Below the pieces are notes generated by a model. It searched no databases, was not told the origin of the DNA, and saw only the letters and a list, made by a program, of their open reading frames with translations. Positions 25,326 to 32,887 of a stretch of 35,389 bases of DNA are shown here, one piece after another; position 1 is the first letter of the stretch; every line of letters starts with the position of its first letter. The stretch covers positions 1-35,389 of the forward strand of contig JAKCDU010000040.1 of NCBI GenBank assembly GCA_021838445.1, in the 5' to 3' direction. This stretch comes from Actinomycetes bacterium (lineage in GTDB: Bacteria > Actinomycetota > Acidimicrobiia > Acidimicrobiales > Palsa-688). Position numbers and translations under genes: made by a program.

Positions 25326-25918
25326 AAGAGGACTTCCAGCGCCTGGCGCAGCGCGGGCTCGGCCCGGGGGAACTCCCGGGCGAGCTCGATCAGTTGAGCA
25401 GGACTCCGGCCTGGGCGGTTGAGCCAGCGTCGTAGTGCCTCCCATGCGATCTCGCTCCCCTCGAGGTGACGGAGGCGGACGACGTCGATGAGGGACCGCT
25501 CGGCTGAGTACAGGCCGATGGGCCGGCGGGCCCCGACCTCGAGGTCCTCGCGTCCCAGGTTGAAGGTGCGGGGGTCGAACTGGTGGATGCGGGACGGCGC
25601 CTTCAGGGACGGTCGAGTGCTTCCCCGGGGGATGGCGATGTCGATGGCGGTGGGGATGGCGTCGATCAGGCCGTGGCGCGCGAGCGCGGTCTCCAGGCAC
25701 AGCGTGGCGTGCGGGACCCGCTCCGCGATCTCGATCAGGTCAGAGTCGGCGGGTGGGGCATCGGCCCAGCGGTAGACGCCGCCACCGAGCGCGAGGATCT
25801 TCCCGCTGTCGCGCAGGGTGTACAGCCGCCTGTCGCCGACGCCGGCCTCCTTGGCTTCGCCGTAGGTGAACGTGTCACCTAGCTGCTCTCGGAGATCCGA
25901 GGCTCCGGCTGTTCTCAT
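25322..25918 (-). CDS. AbiEi-type antitoxin with winged-helix domain
   Basis: A 198-residue protein of the AbiEi family: an N-terminal winged-helix DNA-binding domain (TYGEAKEAGVGDRRLYTLRDSGKILALGGGVYRW), then the antitoxin domain with ETALARHGLIDAIPTAIDIAIPRG and the characteristic GLYSAERSLIDVVRLRHLEG. It neutralises the AbiEii toxin and represses its own promoter by binding inverted repeats; a perfect 14-bp inverted repeat lies 2 nt upstream of its ATG. As the toxin gene is truncated, it may now be an orphan regulator. Confidence 0.88.
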   Translation of the reverse strand: MRTAGASDLREQLGDTFTYGEAKEAGVGDRRLYTLRDSGKILALGGGVYRWADAPPADSDLIEIAERVPHATLCLETALARHGLIDAIPTAIDIAIPRGSTRPSLKAPSRIHQFDPRTFNLGREDLEVGARRPIGLYSAERSLIDVVRLRHLEGSEIAWEALRRWLNRPGRSPAQLIELAREFPRAEPALRQALEVLL

Positions 25919-25919
25919 G

Positions 25920-25966
25920 GAAGGAAATCATACCCACATCAATGGCATATGAGTATGATTTCCTTC
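25920..25966 (-). promoter_or_regulatory. AbiEi operator: perfect 14-bp inverted repeat over a leaderless-type promoter
   Basis: Arms GAAGGAAATCATAC (25920-25933) and GTATGATTTCCTTC (25953-25966) are perfect complements around a 19-nt spacer. On the minus strand the gene-proximal arm contains a TATGAT -10 box ending 8 nt before the ATG, with no Shine-Dalgarno sequence, and the distal arm overlaps the -35 area. This suits autorepression by AbiEi. Confidence 0.85.
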
Positions 25967-25975
25967 ACCCCACCC

Positions 25976-26043
25976 GATCAGGTCGCGTCACACCAGCTCC
26001 AGCCGCCGCCCCACCCGCGCCACCGGTTGGAGGACTGGCCCGG
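25976..26043. repeat. Split repeat, copy B (partner at 22351-22429)
   Basis: Contains GATCAGG (25976-25982), CCAGCTCCAGCCGCCG (25993-26008) and AGGACTGGCCCGG (26031-26043) in the same order as copy A, with unrelated bases between. Like copy A it lies upstream of a minus-strand gene (AbiEi). Confidence 0.75.
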
Positions 26044-26099
26044 CTCCCCCCGGGGGCGCTCCCAGGAGCTCTGCGCATATCCCCTGCCGAGGGGGGCGC

Positions 26100-26690
26100 T
26101 CAGGCGAGCGCCCCCGACGAAGCGGTCCGGAGGTGCCGGAGCCGGGCCAGGACGGCCGCGGCCGTGGCCAGCATCACCCCTCCGTACAACTCCAACGCCC
26201 GGTCGCCCACGACCCACCCGTACGCCCCCCACGAGCCGGCGTCGACCACGGCCAGCCACCACGTCCAGCGCGACAACCCGACCGGCCGGGTGCTGGTGTA
26301 GGCCGAGTAGACAGCCGGTCCGCAGCAGACCAGCACACCGGCGGCGAGAGCCACCGTGAGGATGCCGGCCACGGCGCTCAGGGCGATGGCGGCGAACCAC
26401 AGGCCGGCCAGAGCCAGGTCGGCCCGTCGAGCAGCCCTCCGCAGGAGAAGTACCGTCCACGTCGAGGTGGCCAGGGCCGGGATCGATACCAGCCACACCG
26501 CGGGCAGGTGTCGATCCAACCCGTAGGTCAGCCACGCCAGGTCGGCGATGCCGGCGTTCATGGCCGCCAGGGCCGACACCCCGGCCATATGGCCCGTGCG
26601 CAGCGTCCGAAGCGGCTGCGGAAGGAGCCGCACCAGGAACGCTCCTGAGGCCGCCACGGCCAGGGCGGTGGCGCCGCTGAAGCCGGACAC
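26100..26690 (-). CDS. PQ-loop / SWEET-like membrane protein
   Basis: A 196-residue membrane protein with about six or seven helices. The first PQ-loop motif is RLLPQPLRTLRTGHMAGVSA, followed by AWLTYGLDRHLPAVWLVSIP. A second copy-like region near the C-terminus reads GPAVYSAYTSTRPVGLSRWTWW then SWGAYGWVVGD, the paired layout of SWEET/MtN3-type transporters. Relatives move sugars or amino acids by facilitated diffusion; the substrate is unknown. GTG 26690 lies 5 nt after the enoyl-CoA hydratase stop, so the genes are probably co-transcribed. Confidence 0.78.
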   Translation of the reverse strand: MSGFSGATALAVAASGAFLVRLLPQPLRTLRTGHMAGVSALAAMNAGIADLAWLTYGLDRHLPAVWLVSIPALATSTWTVLLLRRAARRADLALAGLWFAAIALSAVAGILTVALAAGVLVCCGPAVYSAYTSTRPVGLSRWTWWLAVVDAGSWGAYGWVVGDRALELYGGVMLATAAAVLARLRHLRTASSGALA

Positions 26691-26695
26691 GGCTG

Positions 26696-27448
26696 TCAGA
26701 CGGCCCAGCGAGGAGGGCGCTTCTCGCGGAACGCGGCTATGCCTTCGGCACCGGTCTCGGTGCCGAAGAAAGCGGCCGATATCCCTGCGGCGTAACCCAG
26801 CCCGGATGCCACATCCATGCTCGGGACCTGCCTCATCAGCTCTCGCGTGGCCTCGAGGGCTCCCGGCTCGCATGTCCGGAACAGATCCAGGAGGCCGTCG
26901 AGGGCCGGCTCCAACTCCCCGTCGGCGACGACCGAGCCGACCAAGCCGCAGCGCATCGCCGTCTCGGGGTCGAACGTCTCACCGGTGAGCAGGTAGCGCG
27001 ACGCCGCCGAGGGATTCATCTTGCGCAGGCACAATACCGATATGAGGGCCGGCACCAAGCCGAGGCGGACCTCCGAGAAGCAGAAGGTCGCGGTCTCGAC
27101 GCTCACCGCCACGTCGGCGGCCGCCAGCAGCCCGAAACCGCCGGCCCGGACGTGTCCGTTGACGGCGACCACCACCGGCTTGGGGTGCTCCCACAGGGCC
27201 AGCAGCAGTTCCCCGAAGGAACCGGGCCCGTCTTGCACGGGCGGGTCGCTCAGGTCGGCTCCGGCGCAGAAGGTGTTGCCCGTGGCGGTGATGGCCACCG
27301 CCCGGACTGTCGGATCGGCCGCCACATCGGCGAGATGACCGATCATCTCCGCCACCAGTCGCCGCGACAGGGCGTTGCGGTTGGCCGGGGAGTCCAGGGT
27401 GAGGACCGCAGATCCGCGCCGGTCGGCGCGTCGGACCAAGTCGGTCAC
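26696..27448 (-). CDS. Enoyl-CoA hydratase/isomerase family protein
   Basis: A 250-residue crotonase-fold protein. The substrate-binding NRNALSRRLVAEM segment, the oxyanion-hole sequence TFCAGADLSD and the second oxyanion/active-site stretch NGHVRAGGFGLLAAADVAVS are present. At the usual catalytic-Glu region it reads FCFSEVRLGLVPALIS, so the Glu of SEVRLG is retained, while the second Glu of classical hydratases is not obvious; isomerase or another CoA chemistry is possible. GTG 27448 is the start. It is the middle gene of a three-gene operon with gaps of 10 and 5 nt. Confidence 0.88.
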   Translation of the reverse strand: MTDLVRRADRRGSAVLTLDSPANRNALSRRLVAEMIGHLADVAADPTVRAVAITATGNTFCAGADLSDPPVQDGPGSFGELLLALWEHPKPVVVAVNGHVRAGGFGLLAAADVAVSVETATFCFSEVRLGLVPALISVLCLRKMNPSAASRYLLTGETFDPETAMRCGLVGSVVADGELEPALDGLLDLFRTCEPGALEATRELMRQVPSMDVASGLGYAAGISAAFFGTETGAEGIAAFREKRPPRWAV

Positions 27449-27458
27449 CGGGCGGGAC

Positions 27459-27869
27459 TCAGAACTCGGGGGAGAGGGGGCGTTCCACCGCGCCGGTGAC
27501 CATCTCGTGCAGTTCGAAGGGGGTGCACGGTGGGGCGGTGATCCCGGCGAGCAGGTTGAGCTCGAGGGGTATGAGCGAACGGCGCTGGAGTCTGATCAGC
27601 GAATGCTCATCCCAGGTCAGGAGGAGCAGGTCCGAAGCGAGCCGGGCGACCGTGCCCGACCAACCGGCCGGCTCCGGTGGGGAGGCCGGGTAGGCTAGGC
27701 GCACGAGGTCAGCGCGCGAGGCGTGGCCGAGCAGGGCGATCAGCGTCCAGGCCGGGAGCCGTTCGCGGCGGGAGATGTAGCTCTCGAGGGTGCGGCCTTG
27801 GAGGATTCGCTCCGCCTCGCCGACGATTCCGCGGGCGCCTCGGTACTGACGACCCTTCCCCCAACGCAT
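27459..27869 (-). CDS. 136-residue hypothetical protein
   Basis: A soluble protein I do not recognise. It has a basic N-terminus (MRWGKGRQYRGARG), a helix with ILQGRTLESYISRRERLPAW, and a hydrophobic middle (TLIALLGHASRADLVRLAY, LASDLLLLTWDEHSLIRLQ), then LIPLELNLLAG. ATG 27869 is my choice; the frame is open further upstream to TTG 27908. It ends 10 nt before the enoyl-CoA hydratase start, the first gene of that operon. Confidence 0.6.
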   Translation of the reverse strand: MRWGKGRQYRGARGIVGEAERILQGRTLESYISRRERLPAWTLIALLGHASRADLVRLAYPASPPEPAGWSGTVARLASDLLLLTWDEHSLIRLQRRSLIPLELNLLAGITAPPCTPFELHEMVTGAVERPLSPEF

Positions 27870-27994
27870 CAGGCGGCCATTCCTGTCTCCTAGTACGGCT
27901 CGTCCCAACCCTTCCGGAGTGGGCCTGTCGGTGCTGCCCCCGAATCCTTCAACAGCGGCCCTGAGCGTAGCAGTCGATCCCGGCGGCGATGAGC

Positions 27995-28029
27995 GAGGCC
28001 CCCTGCCCCTGACCGGGCCAGGGGGCCTC
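27995..28029. promoter_or_regulatory. 11-bp perfect stem-loop in a divergent promoter region
   Basis: GAGGCCCCCTG (27995-28005) pairs perfectly with CAGGGGGCCTC (28019-28029) around a 13-nt loop. It lies between two divergent genes, so it cannot terminate either, and no T-run follows. The acyl-CoA dehydrogenase promoter (TACCTT at 28047-28052) would start transcription downstream of it. It could be a protein-binding site or terminate antisense transcripts. Confidence 0.6.
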
Positions 28030-28060
28030 GGCGCCGGGCGGGGAACTACCTTGGACGGTC

Positions 28061-29209
28061 ATGATCCGGACTCTCTTCGATGCCGACCACGAGGCCCTGC
28101 GGGCCAGTTTCCGGTCGTGGCTGGACAAGGAGGTGGTACCGCACCTCGAGGAGTGGGACGGCGCGGGGATCGTGCCCCGCCAGGTGTTCGCCGAAGCCGG
28201 CCGGCACGGGTTCCTCGGCATGGCCATACCGGAGGAGTACGGGGGCGGTGGCCAGCCCGACTTCCGCTACAACCTGGTCATAGGAGAGGAGGTCCAGGCG
28301 GCCGGAGCCGGCGCCGCGGGACTGGGTCTGACGCTGCACAACGACATCTGCCTGCCCTATTTCCTGCGCTACTGCAACGAGGAGCAGCGCCGACGGTGGC
28401 TGCCCGGGTTGGCTTCGGGAGGACTGATCACCGCCATAGCCATGACCGAGCCGGGAATCGGTTCCGATCTGGCTTCCATGTCCACCACCGCCCGGCGCGA
28501 CGGGGATTCCTACGTGGTCAACGGATCGAAGACGTTCATCACCAACGGGATCAACGCCGATCTGGTCATCACCGCAGTGAAGACCGACCCGACCCAGAGG
28601 CACAAGGGCATGTCGCTGCTGGTGCTGGAGCGGGGCATGGCCGGCTTCGAGCGGGGGCGCAACCTGGACAAGATCGGCCAGCACGCCCAGGACACCGCCG
28701 AGTTGTTCTTCACCGATGTGGTCGTTCCCGCCGCCAACCTGCTGGGCGAGGAGGGCCAGGGCTTCGCTCAGCTCGTGGCCAACCTGCCTCAGGAGCGCTT
28801 GTCCATCGCCGCCGCCGGGGTGGCCGCGGCCCGGGCCGCCCTCGGCTGGACCCTGGGGTACGTTAAGGAGCGGATGGCCTTCGGTCAGGCCATCGGCTCG
28901 TTCCAGAACAGCCGGTTCGTGCTGGCCGAGGTGGCCACCGAGGTGGAGGTCGGCCAGGCCTTCGTCGATCGTTGCGTCACCGCCCTGAACGAGGGAGACC
29001 TCACCGTCGAGGAGGCGGCGATGGCCAAATGGTGGTGCACCGAACTGCAGAAGCGGGCCGTGGACCGGTGCCTGCAGCTGTTCGGCGGGTACGGCTACAT
29101 GACCGAGTACCCCATCGCCCGGGCCTACCTCGACGCCCGCATAACCACCATCTACGGCGGCACCACCGAGATCATGAAGGAGATCGTCGGTCGCTCCCTG
29201 GGCCTTTGA
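28061..29209 (+). CDS. Acyl-CoA dehydrogenase
   Basis: A 382-residue FAD-dependent acyl-CoA dehydrogenase. Family marks: the AIPEEYGGGG segment, the AMTEPGIGSDLASM flavin/substrate-binding motif near residues 127-140, VNGSKTFITNG, and the C-terminal LFGGYGYMTEYPIARAYLDARI followed by IYGGTTEIMKEIVGR. The residue that is the catalytic Glu in medium-chain enzymes is Gly here (IYGGT). The base is probably Glu245 in LPQERL, as in long-chain acyl-CoA and isovaleryl-CoA dehydrogenases. A role in fatty or branched acyl-CoA oxidation beside the nearby hydratase is likely. The last 38 nt overlap the convergent Kelch gene. Confidence 0.93.
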   Translation: MIRTLFDADHEALRASFRSWLDKEVVPHLEEWDGAGIVPRQVFAEAGRHGFLGMAIPEEYGGGGQPDFRYNLVIGEEVQAAGAGAAGLGLTLHNDICLPYFLRYCNEEQRRRWLPGLASGGLITAIAMTEPGIGSDLASMSTTARRDGDSYVVNGSKTFITNGINADLVITAVKTDPTQRHKGMSLLVLERGMAGFERGRNLDKIGQHAQDTAELFFTDVVVPAANLLGEEGQGFAQLVANLPQERLSIAAAGVAAARAALGWTLGYVKERMAFGQAIGSFQNSRFVLAEVATEVEVGQAFVDRCVTALNEGDLTVEEAAMAKWWCTELQKRAVDRCLQLFGGYGYMTEYPIARAYLDARITTIYGGTTEIMKEIVGRSLGL

Positions 29210-31013
29210 GCCCGGGAAGCCCGGCCGGTCGCCGCCGGCGCGCCCCCACCGCGGCCATGGCCAGGTAGGTCGCGGCCGGGATGCCGACGGCCAGGCCGAC
29301 CATGGCCAGCCTGGTGGACAAGGGGGCGGCCCGGGGGCCCCGGCCGAGCACCCTCACGGTCGTCTGGGCGTCCATGAGCCGCCCCGAAGCGGCCATGCCT
29401 TCGGCCACGAAGCGGTGCTCGCCAACCGCGGCCCAACCCGGGACGGTCACGAGCACCCGGAAAGTGCCGTTCCGCCCGGCGGTGACCTGACCCAGCCGGT
29501 CGGGGGTCGAGTGGAAGGAGAGGGTGATGATGGCGCCCGGGGCGAACCCGCTCCCGCTCAGCCATACGGGGCCGGCCGGGCGCAACCGGGCCCCGGAGGC
29601 CAGCAGCTCGACGGGGGGGGAGCCGGCGACGGGGACCGGCGGCCCGGTGGTGGTCGCCGGAGTCGAACCGGACCCGCCCGCCACCGCAGAGCTGCCGGGT
29701 CGGGCTCCGATCGTGGTGGACACCGCCGGCGGGCCGCCCGGCGGCACCGTGGCCGGGGTGGGGGCTACGCCGGTCGCAGTGGTGGACGGCGAGTCGCTAC
29801 TGCCCGCAAGAGCGAGCAGGCCGGTGTCGTCCAGGGCCTCGCCGTGGCTGTCGCGGCCTCCGTAGACGACCAGATCGGAGGTGGCTGAGTCGTAGGCCGC
29901 AGCGGCGCTCTGGCGGGCCGGCGGATTACCCGAGACGCTCAGCTCGGACCAGCTTCCGCCCGACCACAGCCAGGCGTCGGACATGGTGCCCGACGATCCG
30001 AGGCCGCCCATGAGCACCGGCGCGCCGCCCACCGCGTCGTAGGCGCCGGCCGCGTCGACCCGACCCGGTGGGGACTTGGCCGGGTGGGCCTCGGCCCAAC
30101 GCGAACCGTTCCAGACCCAGGTGTCGGCCAGGACGGCCGGCGGCGACCCCTGTGTGGTGGCCTGACCGCCGAACAGCACAGCCGTGGCGTCGCTGCTGTC
30201 GGTGACGAGCAGGGCGTCCGAGCGCGCCGGTGGTCCCTCGGTGGCGGAGGGCACCCAACCGGTAGCGGTCCAGAGCCAGGTATCGGACAGGTCCGTCCCG
30301 GCGGTGGCCGCGGTGGCGCTGGTGGCCTGGGACGCCAGGACCTGGTTGGAGCGGCGCGCGGCGGAGCTCGGATCGGCGCCGGGGGAAGCGGGGGGGGCCG
30401 ACGGGGCCGGCTGGTCGGGTGCGTGGGTGGTGGTCGAGGTGGTGGTCGTGGTGGAGGGGGCCGTCGTGGTCGAGGTGTCGGGGGGCGGCGGGTTGCCGAT
30501 CCCGCCGAAGAGCACCAGTTGGCCGTGACCGTCGTAGGCCATGGCCGCGGCCTGGCGGGCCGGCGGCGCGGCCGCGGTCGCGACTATCTGGTACCACCAG
30601 GCCCCGTTCCACGCCCAGGTATCCGACAGCAGGTTCCCGTTCTGGTCCTTCCCCCCGAAGAGGATCAGCTGGTGGAGCACCGGGTCGAAAGCCATGACTG
30701 CGGCTTGCCGGGCCGGCGGTTCGGGGGTGGAAGGTGCTGTCCAGGAGTGCCCGTCCCACAACCAGGTCGTGTCGTTGAGCGCCCCGCTGGCGGTGACCCC
30801 GCCGAAGAGCACGACCGTCGACGAGTCGGCGTCGTAGGCGGCTGAGGCGTACTCGAGGGCGGGTGGCGACGCCGGGGTGGGAGCCGTCGACCACGACCAG
30901 GGAGTGGAGGCCGTCGCGGTGCCCGACGCGGCGAAGCCAGAGCCGATGAGCAGCGCCGCCGTGGCGCCGAGCAGGCCCAGGAGCCTGGTCGGGAGATGTG
31001 GCTGGAGGTACAT
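29172..31013 (-). CDS. Exported Kelch-repeat protein with C-terminal membrane anchor
   Basis: A 613-residue secreted protein. The N-terminal signal peptide has a hydrophobic core (LLGLLGATAALLIGSGFAASG) and a likely AxA cleavage site. Six Kelch-type blades can be counted from their beta-strand cores VVLFGGV, LILFGGK, LVLFGGI, AVLFGGQ, PVLMGGL and LVVYGGR, most preceded by PPAR and followed by DTWLW. Ser/Thr/Pro-rich linkers (a poly-Thr stretch around residues 185-200) split the propeller and follow it. Then comes an Ig-like VWLSGSGFAPGAIITLSF domain and a last membrane helix (LAMVGLAVGIPAATYLAMA) with a basic tail. It is probably a cell-surface protein; the ligand is unknown. Its 3' end overlaps the acyl-CoA dehydrogenase gene by 38 nt. 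Confidence 0.87.
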   Translation of the reverse strand: MYLQPHLPTRLLGLLGATAALLIGSGFAASGTATASTPWSWSTAPTPASPPALEYASAAYDADSSTVVLFGGVTASGALNDTTWLWDGHSWTAPSTPEPPARQAAVMAFDPVLHQLILFGGKDQNGNLLSDTWAWNGAWWYQIVATAAAPPARQAAAMAYDGHGQLVLFGGIGNPPPPDTSTTTAPSTTTTTSTTTHAPDQPAPSAPPASPGADPSSAARRSNQVLASQATSATAATAGTDLSDTWLWTATGWVPSATEGPPARSDALLVTDSSDATAVLFGGQATTQGSPPAVLADTWVWNGSRWAEAHPAKSPPGRVDAAGAYDAVGGAPVLMGGLGSSGTMSDAWLWSGGSWSELSVSGNPPARQSAAAAYDSATSDLVVYGGRDSHGEALDDTGLLALAGSSDSPSTTATGVAPTPATVPPGGPPAVSTTIGARPGSSAVAGGSGSTPATTTGPPVPVAGSPPVELLASGARLRPAGPVWLSGSGFAPGAIITLSFHSTPDRLGQVTAGRNGTFRVLVTVPGWAAVGEHRFVAEGMAASGRLMDAQTTVRVLGRGPRAAPLSTRLAMVGLAVGIPAATYLAMAAVGARRRRPAGLPGLKGPGSDRRSPS

Positions 31014-31043
31014 CGTGGGGTCGCGGCCCTCCGACGAGGACCG

Positions 31044-31117
31044 TGGAGCGGGCGACGGGAGTCGAACCCGCGTAACCAGCTTGGAAGGCTGGCGCTCTAC
31101 CGTTGAGCTACGCCCGC
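31044..31117 (-). tRNA. tRNA-Gly (anticodon TCC)
   Basis: On the minus strand the acceptor GCGGGCG pairs with CGCCCGC, the anticodon stem-loop is CCAGC-CTTCCAA-GCTGG with anticodon TCC, the T-loop is GTTCGAC-type, and CCA is encoded at 31046-31044. Confidence 0.96.
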
Positions 31118-31209
31118 AGCGTGAGTTGATCCTAGCGGTGCGGCGGCCTCCCGTCTGGTCGGAGGACCCGACGGGAGAAGAGCCGGTTGGAGATCGTCAG
31201 GCGGTTTGG

Positions 31210-31258
31210 TCCGTCGGGGAGGGGGGATTCGAACCCCCGACCTCCTGCTCCCAAAGCA
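31210..31258 (-). repeat. Left attachment repeat: displaced 3' part of tRNA-Pro (49 bp)
   Basis: The 49 nt are identical to 34602-34650 and end at both sides where the copies diverge. They hold the anticodon stem-loop through the 3' end of tRNA-Pro(TGG) plus 4 nt beyond it. The 5' half of the tRNA is missing here, so this is not a functional tRNA but the displaced end left by integration. Confidence 0.93.
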
Positions 31259-31372
31259 CCCCAAGTTCGTGAGGTCTGGCGAAGTCTGGAGCGTTACCGC
31301 AGGTCAGAGCGGGTGCCCGAAACTACATCGTTGTGTCTAGTTGGGGGCTGAGAGGGTGGGTCGGCAGAGTTT

Positions 31373-31392
31373 CGTTGACAAACCCGTTGACA
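31373..31392 (+). repeat. CGTTGACA direct repeats, left end (candidate integrase arm sites)
   Basis: CGTTGACA occurs at 31373-31380 and 31385-31392, 12 nt apart, about 115-135 nt inside the left attachment repeat. The same octamer pair lies near the right end. Confidence 0.65.
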
Positions 31393-31396
31393 CGGG

Positions 31397-32155
31397 TCAG
31401 TCTCGGCCGGCAGCCGGTTCACGGGCCGCGATGAGTTCGAGGAGTCCCTCGATACGCTCCAGCCGTTCCTCTACCGCTACCAAGCGGACGGTCGCCACGT
31501 CTTGCTTCTCGTCCACGAAGAAGCTGGCGATGGTCGCCGTGAGAGTGCCTATGAGCCCTATGCCGACGAGCATGAGCACGACCGCGATCCCTCTGCCGCC
31601 AGCGGTGACGGGATAGCGGTCGCCGTAGCCGACCGTTGTCACAGTTACTACCGCCCACCACAGGGCGTTGGCGTAACCGTGAATGTTGGAGCCTTTGGCG
31701 TGGCCCTCGAGTGCCAGTTCGAGACCGGAGGCGGCCATCACGATGAAGAACGCCGCGAGGAGCACAAAGTGCAGGCCCCGGTGCGTCAGTAGCGCCCGGA
31801 GGCGAGCCAGGCCCGAGGCCAGAACAATCGCAGCCCGGCCCAGGCGGAGCACGCGCAGCAGCCTGACGACCCGTAGCGGGCGGAGGAACGGTACGGCTAC
31901 GATCACCAAGTCGACGGGGTGGCGCCGGACGAAGGACCACCGCTGAGGAGCTAGGTAGACCTTGACGACGTACTCGACGGCGAAGAGGGCCCAGACGGTG
32001 TAGTCGACGCCACTGAACGCAGAGGCAGTTTCGCCGTGCAGGGTCACGACCAAGGGGATGATCAGGACCGGCAGCCACAGGATGGTCAGGACGGCCATCG
32101 GTGCCTCGACGGTGTCGGAGAACCGGTTGAAGGCTCGGTCGCTTCGTTCCGGCAT
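31397..32155 (-). CDS. Voltage-gated potassium channel family protein
   Basis: A 252-residue six-helix ion channel subunit. The S4 voltage sensor has Arg at every third position (R92, R95, R98, R101, R104, R107). The pore loop carries the K+ selectivity filter TTVGYGD (residues 173-179) between S5 (FVLLAAFFIVMAASGLEL) and S6 (GIAVVLMLVGIGLIGTLTATIASFF). A C-terminal helix (VRLVAVEERLERIEGLLELI) looks like a tetramerising coiled coil. It should assemble as a tetramer in the cytoplasmic membrane. It is the cargo-like gene of the tRNA-Pro element, downstream of two small genes on the same strand. Confidence 0.92.
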   Translation of the reverse strand: MPERSDRAFNRFSDTVEAPMAVLTILWLPVLIIPLVVTLHGETASAFSGVDYTVWALFAVEYVVKVYLAPQRWSFVRRHPVDLVIVAVPFLRPLRVVRLLRVLRLGRAAIVLASGLARLRALLTHRGLHFVLLAAFFIVMAASGLELALEGHAKGSNIHGYANALWWAVVTVTTVGYGDRYPVTAGGRGIAVVLMLVGIGLIGTLTATIASFFVDEKQDVATVRLVAVEERLERIEGLLELIAAREPAAGRD

Positions 32156-32176
32156 GGCGAGGCTCTGAGGGCTTGC

Positions 32177-32350
32177 CTAGAGCCCGAACTTCTTGAACAA
32201 CCGCCGCGTCTCCCTGCCCTCGCTCTTGTAAACGGCGCGCCGAACCTGTCGCTTGGCGAGCGCGGCAGGGCCCTTGGATGCGGCTCTGGCGGTCGCCGAA
32301 GCCCTAGCGGCCTTGTAGAGCATGTTGGTCAGGCTGGACTTACGGGCCAT
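32177..32350 (-). CDS. 57-residue highly basic protein
   Basis: A small gene whose ATG (32350-32348) shares one base with the TAA of the RHH-like gene (TAATG), and whose TAG ends at 32177. The product is very basic (MARKSSLTNMLYKAARASA, then KRQVRRAVYKSEGRETRR, ending LFKKFGL) and helical, suggesting nucleic-acid or membrane-surface binding. I do not recognise the family. The coupling and high Lys/Arg content support that it is real. Confidence 0.65.
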   Translation of the reverse strand: MARKSSLTNMLYKAARASATARAASKGPAALAKRQVRRAVYKSEGRETRRLFKKFGL

Positions 32351-32514
32351 TACTCCTCGTCTTTCTCGACTGCGGCGGCGATGGCCTGCTCGATGTAGGC
32401 CCTGAGAGTGACTCCACGGTACGCGGCTTGCGCCTTGGCCCGGCGGTGCAAGTCGTCGTCTATCTCGTAGTGGATACGGGCCACGGCCCTTGACGGTAGT
32501 TGGCGTTCGCTCAT
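32350..32514 (-). CDS. RHH/Arc-like small DNA-binding protein
   Basis: A 54-residue protein: a short beta strand (AVARIHYEIDDDLHRR) followed by two helices (AKAQAAYRGVTLRAYIEQAI), the ribbon-helix-helix pattern of Arc/CopG-type repressors and antitoxins. A GAGG ribosome-binding site precedes ATG 32514 by 4 nt. A perfect palindrome at 32532-32555, just upstream, is a likely binding site, so it probably controls its own operon and the divergent gene. Confidence 0.75.
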   Translation of the reverse strand: MSERQLPSRAVARIHYEIDDDLHRRAKAQAAYRGVTLRAYIEQAIAAAVEKDEE

Positions 32515-32531
32515 GCTTCCTCTATTGCTTA

Positions 32532-32555
32532 GTGGACTAAATGCCATTAGTCCAC
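32532..32555. promoter_or_regulatory. Palindromic operator between divergent element genes
   Basis: GTGGACTAA (32532-32540) and TTAGTCCAC (32547-32555) are perfect 9-bp complements around the spacer ATGCCA. The site is 17 nt upstream of the RHH-like gene and 59 nt upstream of the plus-strand gene at 32615, suitable for dimer-of-dimer binding by an RHH repressor. Confidence 0.7.
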
Positions 32556-32614
32556 GTCCCGAGGTACCAGGGCGGGAGCTACAGGGGCACCCAACCGGGA
32601 GCAAGGAGCAGAAG

Positions 32615-32887
32615 ATGACCACGACCACGCAACCGGCTGTGCCGAGCGCCGAGGACCGAGAGAACGCCCTAGTCCTTCTGGCATACGACCCCGACGAGTA
32701 CGGCCGCCTGCACGAGAAGATCGGCGACGACGCTCTCGCGTTCATCCTGCACTCGATCAGCGTCGAAATCCTGCGGCTGCGGACCGCCGCGGACACCCTC
32801 GTCTACGTCGGCGGGAGCTCTCGTTCAGCCTCCTGCCTTGTTCGGCTTCGACGGTGGCGACGAACCGGGCGCCGCGGAGGTCGGTGA
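32615..32887 (+). CDS. Small element protein with a rearranged C-terminus
   Basis: A frame of 90 residues from ATG 32615, with GGAG about 8 nt upstream. Residues 1-67 look like real coding sequence (PSAEDRENALVLLAYDPDEY, IGDDALAFILHSISVEILRL). From about residue 68 (near 32816) the reading enters the antisense of the primase fragment and becomes Arg-rich noise, so the original C-terminus was probably lost at a deletion junction. The function is unknown. Confidence 0.5.
   Translation: MTTTTQPAVPSAEDRENALVLLAYDPDEYGRLHEKIGDDALAFILHSISVEILRLRTAADTLVYVGGSSRSASCLVRLRRWRRTGRRGGR

Noticed and set aside
31210-31258. Apparent second tRNA-Pro gene
   Set aside because: Only the 3' part from the anticodon stem onward is present; the 5' half is replaced by unrelated sequence, so it is an attachment remnant.
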